A stretch of 5,577 bases of DNA, taken from an uncultured Rickettsiales bacterium. Its GTDB lineage: Bacteria > Pseudomonadota > Alphaproteobacteria > Rickettsiales > UBA998. Numbering within the stretch: the stretch's first letter is position 1; every line of letters starts with the position of its first letter. The position numbers were made by a program, and so were the translations under genes. The DNA lies in the NCBI GenBank assembly GCA_937982385.1, contig CALJMC010000005.1:1-5577 (forward strand), written 5' to 3'. Of this stretch, positions 1 to 5,577 are shown in pieces. Under the pieces are notes generated by a model. It ran no database searches. It was not told the origin of the DNA and saw only the letters and a program-made list of their open reading frames with translations.

Positions 1-301
1 CATTTCTAATGCGCTCCATACTCATATATTTGAAAAGCCCGCGAATAGAACTTATGCGTCGGGCAATTGATGATGCAGAAAGCGCATTATTTCCTTTGCT
101 CAATTGCAATATATAGTTATTGAGCGCTGTAAAGTCAGCGTTCAGAATCGTCACCTTCTGTTGTTTAAGGTAACACTCCAGATCCTCCAAGTCATTACCA
201 TAGCTATTTATAGTATGACGGCTGGCATTACGTTCAGCACGTAAAGTGTCAAGGAAGTCGAGGCATTCGCCACTAATATTGCGTTTGGTTAGGGATTCCA
301 T
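1..301 (-). CDS. xerD: Tyrosine recombinase, XerD/XerC type (5' part only)
   Basis: The first 100 codons of a gene that runs off the left edge of the window. The visible part matches the N-terminal core-binding (SAM-like) domain of Xer tyrosine recombinases. Residues 12-45 carry the helix pattern FLDTLRAERNASRHTINSY followed by NDLEDLECYL, and residues 76-94 carry the second signature, SASSIARRISSIRGLFKYM. The catalytic domain with its R-H-R-Y residues would lie outside the window. XerC and XerD act together at the dif site, with FtsK, to resolve chromosome dimers; that is family knowledge. The ATG overlaps the stop of the upstream hydrolase gene by one base (TAATG), so translation is probably coupled; only a weak purine-rich ribosome site (GTGAGCG) precedes it. 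The choice of XerD over XerC or a phage-type integrase is tentative because only the less diagnostic domain is seen, though the tight operon position favours a housekeeping Xer protein. Confidence 0.82.
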   Translation of the reverse strand, partial: MESLTKRNISGECLDFLDTLRAERNASRHTINSYGNDLEDLECYLKQQKVTILNADFTALNNYILQLSKGNNALSASSIARRISSIRGLFKYMSMERIRN

Positions 302-1206
302 TACGCGCTCACATGCTTCTCTATCCAGTCTTGGATAACATCTATCTGCTCATCATCCATCAGTGAGGGGGCATGCCCCACATTATCAAACTCTACAAAG
401 GTTACATGACCTGCTTCGGCCATTTCATGCGCGACTTCTTTTAGCAACACATCAGAATGGGTGCCGCGCAATAGAAGGGTCGGGCAGGTGACGTGCTGCC
501 AGAAGGGCTTTAAGTCTATATCTTCAATCGTCGCACCTTCAACCGCAGACATCACACGCGGGTCGCAGGCAAAGGTAAAGACGCCGTCTTTTATTTCCCA
601 AATGCTAAATTCAGCAAAGCGCTTCCAATGGAGCGGGTTATGGATTGCGAACGGTTCCGTTACTTTTCGTAAAAATTCTTCAGCCTCATCGCGCGTATCA
701 AAAATATGTTCTCGTGCGGCATAATCGGCAATACGCTGCATTGCAGCTTGTGGAATAAAATGCCCAATATCATTAAGAATAAGGCTTTTGAAAATAGATG
801 GTTTGAATGTTGAGGCGATCATTGCAATAATGCCGCCCATAGAGGTTCCAAGCCAATGAACCTGTTCAATATTTATGTGTTTAATTACAGCTAGGGCGTC
901 TGAAACATAGGTTTCGTAATTGTAACTTTGAGGGTTTTGTAACCAATCGCTCATGCCGCGCCCCGCAACATCAAGGGCAATGATACGGTATTCGTGTGAG
1001 AGCTGTGAAGCGACGATATCGAAATCATGTGCATTACGTGTGAGCCCATGGACACAAAAAATAACCTCAGGATTTGAGTTTCCATTACGGCATTCCCATT
1101 CCAGATAGCCAATGCGATGTGCCTCAGTGGCGTCAGTGGCAGGCATATCAATAAAATGCTGTTCAGCATGTGGTGGAAGCGGCGGTAAATCATGAAGTGG
1201 TTTCAT
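301..1206 (-). CDS. Alpha/beta hydrolase of unknown substrate
   Basis: A complete 301-residue single-domain alpha/beta hydrolase. The oxyanion-hole HG motif is at residues 53-54 (CVHGLTRNAHDFD). The nucleophile elbow GTSMG at 120-124 makes Ser122 the nucleophile. The likely acid is Asp252, after the strand LLLRGTHSD, and the likely catalytic His is His278 in NVGHAP. The segment LNDIGHFIP after the elbow and the helical cap at about 150-225 are typical of esterase, lactonase or C-C hydrolase relatives of the BioH/MenH kind. No signal peptide or membrane segment is visible, so it is probably cytoplasmic. The gene begins 12 bases after dadA ends, with an AGGAAA ribosome site at good spacing, and ends by overlapping the recombinase start. 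The substrate cannot be told from sequence; the link with dadA suggests but does not prove a role in the same catabolic setting. Confidence 0.9.
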   Translation of the reverse strand: MKPLHDLPPLPPHAEQHFIDMPATDATEAHRIGYLEWECRNGNSNPEVIFCVHGLTRNAHDFDIVASQLSHEYRIIALDVAGRGMSDWLQNPQSYNYETYVSDALAVIKHINIEQVHWLGTSMGGIIAMIASTFKPSIFKSLILNDIGHFIPQAAMQRIADYAAREHIFDTRDEAEEFLRKVTEPFAIHNPLHWKRFAEFSIWEIKDGVFTFACDPRVMSAVEGATIEDIDLKPFWQHVTCPTLLLRGTHSDVLLKEVAHEMAEAGHVTFVEFDNVGHAPSLMDDEQIDVIQDWIEKHVSA

Positions 1207-1221
1207 TATATCTATTTCCTA
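1207..1221 (-). promoter_or_regulatory. Hydrolase ribosome-binding site formed on the dadA stop codon
   Basis: On the minus strand the sequence reads TAGGAAATAGATATA and then the ATG. The TAG is the dadA stop codon, and its last two bases begin the AGGAAA Shine-Dalgarno, which sits 8 bases before the hydrolase start. A ribosome finishing dadA therefore covers the initiation site of the next gene, which supports one mRNA and translational coupling. It also supports 1206 as the true hydrolase start. Confidence 0.7.
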
Positions 1222-2472
1222 ATATCGAGACATTTCTAACCCTGCCAGAGAGATTTCAGCCTCACGACTTTCCATCACATCGGCCAGTAAATAGGCACTT
1301 GCCGCGGCCTGCGTCCAGCCGAGTGTACCATGTCCGGTATTGAGATACAAATTTGATAATGGAGTCGCGCCGATAATAGGAGGGCCATCTGGTGTTTGGG
1401 GTCTGAGACACGCCCATTTCTTAACTTGATCAATAGTCGCGTTGGGGTAATGTGCCTGCAGGCAGTTGACAAGAGGGGTGATACGCTTTTCGCGAATCAG
1501 GTGATTATAGCCAGCAATTTCGGCTGTGCCTGCTGCACGAATACGGTCGCCAATACGTGAGATAACAATCTTCTGCTCACCGTCGGTAAGGCTTTTTGTC
1601 GGCGCGCCGTCCCATGCCGGCACGGTAATACTGTAGCCTTTCATAGGATAAATGGGCACATCAATACCTACGCGACGCAAATGCACAGGTGAATAGCTAC
1701 CAAGCGCCATAACATATTTGTCAGCTGTGAAGTGTCCTTTACTTGTCTCAACCCTAGAAATCTCACCTTTGTCTTCTCTCATCCATGCAATATTAGTGTC
1801 GTAATGAAAGATTACGCCGAGTTCCTTTTCGCAATATGCTGCGAGGTTTTTAGTGAATAAATAAATATCACCTGATTCATCTAGGTCTGAATAGATGCCG
1901 CCTATAATGTCTTTTTCGGTATGTTGCAGGCTAGGCTCATTTTCAAATACCTTTGCCCTACTATCAAGGATATGTTCCTTACAACCGAGTCCGAGCGTTT
2001 CTTGAAAGTCGGCCTGAGCAACGGCACCGGCCATTTCTTTTTCATTCGTGAATAAGTGTAAAATACCATTATTTTGGTGGTCAAATTCAATCGATGTTTC
2101 GTCTATGATTTGCTGCATTTTGTTCTTGGAGTGCATGCCCAAACGTAGCATTATTTCGCAATGCTCGTGGGCGCGGGCAGTGGTGCAATTGCGGAGAAAC
2201 TTTATTCCCCACTTCATCATGTGAATTTCCGGGCGGAAGCGCATGACTAAGGGCGCATCATCTCGGAACATCCACTTCATTAATTTTGGAAGCGCACCAG
2301 GATTTGCCCATGGTTCGGCATGAGTGTAGCTCAATTGAGCGCCATTCGAATATGAACATTGTTCAGCTGCGCTATGTTCCTGATCAATAACCTCAACCTC
2401 ATGCCCCCGTGATGCGAGCACATAAGCAGCGGTTATCCCTGTAATACCAGCACCTAGAACTAGAACTTTCAT
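1219..2472 (-). CDS. dadA: D-amino acid dehydrogenase, small (FAD) subunit
   Basis: A complete 417-residue FAD-dependent oxidoreductase of the DAO/GlyDH fold. The N-terminus carries the dinucleotide motif GAGITG at residues 7-12, followed by the acidic strand end VEVID at 26-30. Later segments match DadA closely: WANPGALPKLMKWMF (55-69), LGSYSPVHL (257-265), YPMKGYSITVP (275-285), LRPQTPDGPPIIG (356-368) and the diagnostic LNTGHGTLGWT (377-387). Length is close to the usual 410-435, and the end aligns with the normal C-terminus. DadA oxidises D-alanine and other D-amino acids to the 2-oxo acid and ammonia, passing electrons to the respiratory chain at the inner membrane. The start at 2472 is supported by a GAGG ribosome site 5 bases upstream and by the FAD motif beginning at residue 3. 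No alanine racemase gene (dadX) is adjacent here, unlike the E. coli dadAX operon. A related amine or glycine oxidase is less likely. Confidence 0.93.
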   Translation of the reverse strand: MKVLVLGAGITGITAAYVLASRGHEVEVIDQEHSAAEQCSYSNGAQLSYTHAEPWANPGALPKLMKWMFRDDAPLVMRFRPEIHMMKWGIKFLRNCTTARAHEHCEIMLRLGMHSKNKMQQIIDETSIEFDHQNNGILHLFTNEKEMAGAVAQADFQETLGLGCKEHILDSRAKVFENEPSLQHTEKDIIGGIYSDLDESGDIYLFTKNLAAYCEKELGVIFHYDTNIAWMREDKGEISRVETSKGHFTADKYVMALGSYSPVHLRRVGIDVPIYPMKGYSITVPAWDGAPTKSLTDGEQKIVISRIGDRIRAAGTAEIAGYNHLIREKRITPLVNCLQAHYPNATIDQVKKWACLRPQTPDGPPIIGATPLSNLYLNTGHGTLGWTQAAASAYLLADVMESREAEISLAGLEMSRY

Positions 2473-2500
2473 TCTTACCTCACAATGAATTGCTATGCAT

Positions 2501-2530
2501 AGTATAGCATTTCAACTATTACTCACGCAA
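2501..2530 (-). promoter_or_regulatory. Putative sigma-70-type promoter of dadA, extended -10
   Basis: On the minus strand the -10 hexamer TATACT (2506-2501) is preceded by TGC, giving the extended form TGCTATACT. A weak -35, TTGCGT (2530-2525), lies 18 bases upstream. Transcription would begin near 2494, leaving a leader of about 20 bases. The same nine bases occur before the Nudix gene. A perfect 10-base palindrome, CTATGCATAG (2493-2502), overlaps the predicted start site and the end of the -10 box and could be an operator. Called by eye. Confidence 0.55.
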
Positions 2531-2578
2531 TCAGAGTTCTCATGAAATGTGGGTTTGTTTTGGGATGTGTCAGAAGTG

Positions 2579-3673
2579 TTATGTAAGACTTTGTAATGCA
2601 AAGTCACGTGTACTTACTGTCCCGTTATGTACTCGGTCAGTAAGGTTGGCAAGCTCTGGAGCAACCGGGTTTTCTACTTGCGCTTCATAATGGTCTTCTA
2701 GTTCTGCATGAAAATCATCTTGAAGTTTCGATACGAAGTCTTTTTTTGTAGTGTTAGGCCAATTTTTATTGCCATAGGTTTCCGGCTCATTTGGAGTGTA
2801 AATCTGATGCCCCTCAGAGTCTCGATGTAAAAACTCAAGTGTTTTTTGTGCTTCTATTACAGCCTTTACTAATGGCTCACCATGATCGTCACGTATTGCC
2901 ATTACTTTATCTTCGCCTGTTTGAGGGTCAATCACAACACCAGTGAAACGAGAAATATCACTATTATGTTCTTGAGGAGGAATCGTATCATCTTTAAAGA
3001 TAGTGCTAGCTTTCACCCAATGCAGGGCTGCAATGTCATCTTGTGCTGTCACCTCAGGTAAATTGTCTGCAGTTCCATACATATTCACATGGAAATCTTC
3101 AGTTACACCATGCTGACGCGGATCTGATGTCATGCGATAATCACTGCGTGTTCCAAGTGATTCAGGACGGTAGTTTTCTGGAAGCTCAATACCTGTTTCT
3201 TCTTTAAGCTCACGTATGGCACATTCTGCTAGATTTTTATCATATGGTTTACTTGGGTTAGGAGCACCTTCGGCGGCATGTGCCTCCATGTAACCGCCAA
3301 CAGTGATAAGCTTATCTTGAAGCCCAAGTTCAGGGCGTTTAGGGTCTTTATATTTTTGTGCCATAAGCACATAAATTTCATCGGTATTAGTATCTGCGAC
3401 AGTAACGATTACATTGCTGCCAACAGACGCGCGATCAAAATGCGACATCGCGACAGTTGAGTGTTCATGGGTTTGGGGCGCAATGGTATCGGTCGCATCA
3501 CGACCATATTCAGAAAAGCCCAAGCTATCTGCCAAATAAGCAACGAGTGATGGTTTCAGTCTCGGGTCAGGGTGAGCTTCCACCACAGCTACAATTGAAC
3601 TCATCAAAGACTCTGCATCAACGCCATGTTGCTGCAATGTGCTAAGGTCTACTTTGGGTGGCATTCCACTCAT
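2579..3673 (-). CDS. Nudix-domain protein with an insertion in the Nudix box and long terminal extensions
   Basis: A 364-residue protein that I can place in the Nudix superfamily but not in a named family. The catalytic half of the Nudix box is intact: A149-E150, then R154-E155 and E158-E159, then G161-I162 (AECAIRELKEETGI). The leading glycine (GGYME, 126-130) is 27 residues before Arg154 instead of the usual 14. About 13 extra residues, rich in Ala, Pro, Asn and Lys, therefore split the box, and no glutamate stands at the normal GX5E spacing. The strands before it (VIVTVADTNTDEIYVLMAQ) and after it (DFHVNMYGTA, ALHWVKAS) fit a Nudix fold at about residues 85-225. Flanking it are a helical N-terminus (10-55) and a C-terminal extension of about 100 residues with a charged helix (312-333). 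No signal peptide or membrane segment is seen. Nudix enzymes hydrolyse nucleoside diphosphates linked to another moiety; the substrate here is unknown. A GGAG 11 bases upstream supports the start at 3673, but the Met four codons in (3664) is also possible. The gene seems to be a single-gene unit. Confidence 0.82.
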   Translation of the reverse strand: MSGMPPKVDLSTLQQHGVDAESLMSSIVAVVEAHPDPRLKPSLVAYLADSLGFSEYGRDATDTIAPQTHEHSTVAMSHFDRASVGSNVIVTVADTNTDEIYVLMAQKYKDPKRPELGLQDKLITVGGYMEAHAAEGAPNPSKPYDKNLAECAIRELKEETGIELPENYRPESLGTRSDYRMTSDPRQHGVTEDFHVNMYGTADNLPEVTAQDDIAALHWVKASTIFKDDTIPPQEHNSDISRFTGVVIDPQTGEDKVMAIRDDHGEPLVKAVIEAQKTLEFLHRDSEGHQIYTPNEPETYGNKNWPNTTKKDFVSKLQDDFHAELEDHYEAQVENPVAPELANLTDRVHNGTVSTRDFALQSLT

Positions 3674-3705
3674 GCTCTTCTTTTCTCCGACTATAATCTA
3701 TTATT

Positions 3706-3714
3706 AGTATAGCA
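3706..3714 (-). promoter_or_regulatory. Putative extended -10 promoter of the Nudix gene
   Basis: The minus strand reads TGCTATACT, the same extended -10 as before dadA, placing a start near 3699 and a leader of about 25 bases. No good -35 sits at 16-18 bases; the nearest candidate, TTCACA (3737-3732), is 20 bases away. The promoter would therefore rely on the extended -10 or on an activator. A direct repeat lies just upstream (3734-3753). Confidence 0.5.
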
Positions 3715-3733
3715 AAAGAGGGTAAAAGAAGTG

Positions 3734-3753
3734 TGAAGGTTTGATGAAGGTTT
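3734..3753. repeat. Two 9-base direct repeats with an 11-base period
   Basis: TGAAGGTTT occurs at 3734-3742 and again at 3745-3753, separated by two bases; on the minus strand it reads AAACCTTCA. The 11-base period puts both copies on the same face of the helix. The pair lies between the radC stop and the Nudix promoter, starting 20 bases upstream of its extended -10 element. This is the geometry of a tandem site for a response-regulator dimer, but no known consensus is recognised and chance duplication is possible. Confidence 0.4.
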
Positions 3754-3760
3754 TTTTGCG

Positions 3761-4444
3761 TTATATTAATCCATGGCTTTTAAATGAAAAATATTCTGAT
3801 TTCGCGGCGATAACATGGTCATGAAGTCGAATATTGAGTGCGGTTGCCGCTTTTGCTACTGCCTCAGTCATCCGAATATCATCTTCAGAGGGGGTCGGAT
3901 CGCCACTAGGGTGATTATGCACTAACAATATAGCAGTTGCACTAAGTTCTAGCGCACGTTTTACGACTTCACGTGGATAGACAGGCGTATGATCAACCGT
4001 TCCCTCAGACTGCAACTCATCCCCCAAAAGTTTATTTTTCTTATCTAAAAACAACACTCTAAAATGCTCAATCTTTTTATGCCCCATAGAAAAATGAATA
4101 TAATCGAGCAAAGCCTGCCATGAATTTATAACGGGGAGGGCGGCAGCCTTTTCTCTAAGGGTGTATTCAGCACCAACTTGAACCGCGTGGAGCGCTGCTA
4201 TGCCGGCATTTCCGAGCCCTTTGATGGCACGCAAATCATCTATGTTGGCCGTCATTACCCCGCCAAATGACTTGAATGATTTAATAAGAGTTTTCGCGAG
4301 GGGGCGCACATCTGAGCGCGCCGAAGCTGCAAACAGAATAAGTTCAAGCAATTCATAGTCTGCCAGCCCATCTGAGCCCTTTTCTAGGAACCTTTCACGT
4401 AGGCGCGCGCGGTGTCCGGTATAGTGTGGAGCAGGTTTTGTCAT
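3761..4444 (-). CDS. radC: RadC-family JAMM/MPN domain protein
   Basis: A complete 227-residue RadC (UPF0758) protein of normal family length. The N-terminal part (10-60) has the conserved GHRARLRERF and DYELLELILF segments, the latter in a form typical of alphaproteobacteria. A helix-hairpin-helix motif follows at 71-87 (LRAIKGLGNAGIAALHA). The C-terminal JAMM domain (about 105-227) holds the zinc-site motif HNHPSGDPTPSEDD at 176-189, with His176, His178, Ser186 and Asp189 in the expected HxHx7SxxD spacing. It ends with LHDHVIAAKSEYFSF and HGLI, as most members do. The family was once called a DNA repair protein, but the E. coli gene was later shown not to explain the radC102 phenotype, so its role is unsettled. 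The start lacks a strong ribosome site (only AAGA upstream), but the next in-frame Met is at residue 64, inside the conserved region, so 4444 is preferred. The gene diverges from purE. Confidence 0.95.
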   Translation of the reverse strand: MTKPAPHYTGHRARLRERFLEKGSDGLADYELLELILFAASARSDVRPLAKTLIKSFKSFGGVMTANIDDLRAIKGLGNAGIAALHAVQVGAEYTLREKAAALPVINSWQALLDYIHFSMGHKKIEHFRVLFLDKKNKLLGDELQSEGTVDHTPVYPREVVKRALELSATAILLVHNHPSGDPTPSEDDIRMTEAVAKAATALNIRLHDHVIAAKSEYFSFKSHGLI

Positions 4445-4470
4445 AAATCTTGCGTTCGCCGAAGTAATTG

Positions 4471-4500
4471 ATTATGGTGCGTTGCTTCTTAAACTGTGTA
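4471..4500 (-). promoter_or_regulatory. Candidate radC promoter
   Basis: On the minus strand CATAAT (4476-4471) matches the -10 consensus at five of six positions, and TACACA (4500-4495) matches the -35 at four of six, with an 18-base spacer. Transcription would begin near 4464, about 20 bases before the radC start. The 105-base region is shared with the divergent purE gene. I find no equally good promoter for purE by eye. Confidence 0.35.
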
Positions 4501-4503
4501 ACA

Positions 4504-4536
4504 TACTCTCATTCGCTGTAAACATAAAAGAGAGTA
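4504..4536 (+). repeat. 7-base inverted repeat in the purE leader, touching the ribosome site
   Basis: TACTCTC (4504-4510) and GAGAGTA (4530-4536) are perfect inverted copies separated by 19 bases. The right arm ends on the first base of the AAGGAG ribosome site (4536-4541). If both arms are transcribed, a hairpin could hold or expose the ribosome site; as DNA the arms could be an operator. The stem is short, so chance is a real alternative. Confidence 0.35.
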
Positions 4537-4549
4537 AGGAGCGTAAACG

Positions 4550-5044
4550 ATGTCAAGCAATACCAATCCTTTAGTATCCGTAATTATGGGTTCTCAGTCA
4601 GACTGGGAGACAATGAAACATGCTGTCGATATGCTGGACGCCATGGGCGTTACTAATGAGGTGAAGATCATTTCTGCACACCGTACGCCTGACAGGCTAT
4701 ATGATTTTTCTAAAGCAGCGGCGGGACGTGGCATTCAAGTGATTATTGCAGGCGCCGGTGGCGCAGCACATTTACCAGGCATGGCGGCGGCGATGACGCA
4801 TCTTCCAGTTCTTGGTGTTCCCGTTAAAAGCAAGGCACTCAAAGGTAAAGATAGCCTGCTCTCAATCGTACAAATGCCAAAGGGGGTGCCTGTAGGGACG
4901 CTTGCCATTGGTGATGCGGGAGCTGCCAATGCAGGGATTATGGCAGCCTCTATTATTGCGCTGAAAAATGAAAATGTTGAGACGAAGCTCAAAGCATTTC
5001 GTGCCGCACAAACAGCATCTATTGCTGAAGAGGTCGTACGTTAA
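4550..5044 (+). CDS. purE: N5-carboxyaminoimidazole ribonucleotide mutase (PurE, class I)
   Basis: A complete 164-residue PurE. It interconverts N5-CAIR and CAIR in de novo purine synthesis, in the cytoplasm. The conserved substrate-binding motifs are all present: GSQSDW (14-19), SAHRTP (42-47) with the catalytic His44, and GAGGAAHLPG (68-77). They are followed by PVKSKALKGKDSLLSIVQMP (91-110) and VGTLAIGDAGAANAG (115-129). The Trp in the SDW motif and the presence of purK next to it indicate the class I mutase rather than the class II enzyme that uses CO2 directly. Class I PurE forms an octamer. A strong AAGGAG sits 8 bases before the ATG and fixes the start. purK begins at the very next base after the stop. 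An inverted repeat in the leader may affect expression. Confidence 0.97.
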   Translation: MSSNTNPLVSVIMGSQSDWETMKHAVDMLDAMGVTNEVKIISAHRTPDRLYDFSKAAAGRGIQVIIAGAGGAAHLPGMAAAMTHLPVLGVPVKSKALKGKDSLLSIVQMPKGVPVGTLAIGDAGAANAGIMAASIIALKNENVETKLKAFRAAQTASIAEEVVR

Positions 5045-5577
5045 ATGATAGAAGCAGGTGGCATTATTGGTATTATTGGTGGCGGACAACTTGGTCGTAT
5101 GACAGCTATGGCGGCGGCACAGCTGGGCTATCATTGCCATATCTACACACCAGATGAAGGCACTCCCGCCAGTGAAGTGGCAAAGTTCACAACTGTTGCA
5201 CCATATGATGATGAAAAAGCTCTTGAGGCTTTTGCGGGTGCAGTTGATGTGGTAACATTTGAGTTTGAAAATATTCCTCATACAAGCCTTGCCTTGCTTG
5301 AAAAACATGTAAAAGTCTCACCAAATGCTAATCTGTTAAAGCTTTCGCAAAATCGCCTGCGCGAGAAAGACTTTATCAATAACTTGGAAATTGGAACCGC
5401 TGCATTTGGTGCTATTCGTTCTTCTGAGGACCTTGAAATGGGTGCCGAAGCATTCGGGACTCCTGCTATCCTTAAAACCACGGAAATGGGCTATGATGGC
5501 AAAGGACAAATCCGCATCGAGAAAGATACAGATGCTGAGAAAGCATGGTCCTCCTTACACACAGAAGAAGCAATTTT
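5045..5577 (+). CDS. purK: N5-carboxyaminoimidazole ribonucleotide synthase (PurK), 5' part
   Basis: The first 177 codons of a gene cut by the right edge; the family is usually about 350-390 residues, so roughly half is seen. PurK is an ATP-grasp enzyme that makes N5-CAIR from AIR, bicarbonate and ATP, supplying PurE. Visible motifs are the N-terminal GGGQLGRM (12-19), TFEFENIP (71-78), QNRLREKDFI (102-111) and the ATP-grasp segment MGYDGKGQ (148-155) after strand ILKTT. The stretch before MGYDG reads TTE where many homologues have TRR, a difference of uncertain meaning. The ATG follows the purE stop with no spacer (TAAATG), and GAAGAGG within the end of purE (5027-5033) can serve as its ribosome site 11 bases upstream, so the two genes are co-transcribed and probably coupled in translation. 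Confidence 0.96.
   Translation, partial: MIEAGGIIGIIGGGQLGRMTAMAAAQLGYHCHIYTPDEGTPASEVAKFTTVAPYDDEKALEAFAGAVDVVTFEFENIPHTSLALLEKHVKVSPNANLLKLSQNRLREKDFINNLEIGTAAFGAIRSSEDLEMGAEAFGTPAILKTTEMGYDGKGQIRIEKDTDAEKAWSSLHTEEAI

Noticed and set aside
461..724. Plus-strand open frame inside the hydrolase gene
   Set aside because: It is antisense to conserved hydrolase sequence, with a Ser/Lys-rich translation and no domain.
2491..2509. TGCTAT/ATAGCA inverted repeat as a terminator after the Nudix gene
   Set aside because: The stem is only 6 AT-rich pairs with no U-tract, and it overlaps a good extended -10 box for dadA, so promoter or operator is the better reading.
2473..2578. Possible small gene or RNA between the Nudix gene and dadA
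   Set aside because: The 106-base spacer holds the dadA promoter and ribosome site; I see no stable stem or start codon with a ribosome site in the rest.
3278..3645. Plus-strand open frames opposite the Nudix gene
   Set aside because: Two short frames antisense to the Nudix coding sequence, with no domain and no convincing ribosome site.
3751..3757. Run of seven T on the plus strand, possible terminator
   Set aside because: No hairpin precedes it on the plus strand, and no plus-strand gene ends there. On the minus strand, where radC ends, it is a run of A, so it cannot be a U-tract for radC.
4862..5481. Two overlapping minus-strand open frames opposite purE and purK
   Set aside because: They lie antisense to well-supported purE and purK coding sequence, and their translations are Cys/Ser-rich with no recognisable domain. 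They are shadows.

Overview
The window looks chromosomal and most likely comes from an alphaproteobacterium with moderately low GC. The best clue is the RadC N-terminus (GHRARLRERF, then DYELLELILF), which has the form common in alphaproteobacteria. The D-amino-acid dehydrogenase, PurE, PurK and Xer-type proteins are all ordinary bacterial housekeeping types and do not fix the genus. I see no transposon, phage, CRISPR, tRNA or rRNA signature.

Layout: five genes lie on the minus strand and two on the plus strand, diverging from a control region at about 4445-4549. In the minus-strand direction of transcription they are radC (4444-3761), an unrecognised Nudix-domain gene (3673-2579), dadA (2472-1219), an alpha/beta hydrolase (1206-301) and the 5' end of a tyrosine recombinase gene, probably xerD (301 to the window edge). 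On the plus strand are purE (4550-5044) and the 5' part of purK (5045 to the window edge).

Transcription units: dadA, the hydrolase and the recombinase are packed like an operon. The dadA stop codon supplies the first base pair of the hydrolase Shine-Dalgarno, and the hydrolase stop overlaps the recombinase start by one base (TAATG). dadA and the Nudix gene each have an upstream spacer carrying the same extended -10 element, TGCTATACT, so both probably have their own promoters. purE and purK abut with no spacer and form the classic two-gene purine operon, converting AIR to N5-CAIR (PurK) and then to CAIR (PurE).

Function: the purEK pair serves de novo purine synthesis. DadA oxidises D-amino acids such as D-alanine, RadC is a JAMM-domain protein of unclear role, and the Xer protein probably resolves chromosome dimers. 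The least understood gene is the 364-residue Nudix protein. It keeps the catalytic REXXEEXGU half of the Nudix box, but has about 13 extra residues between the glycine and that half, plus long N- and C-terminal extensions. The window shows no clear new multi-gene system; the Nudix protein and its promoter region deserve the closest look.
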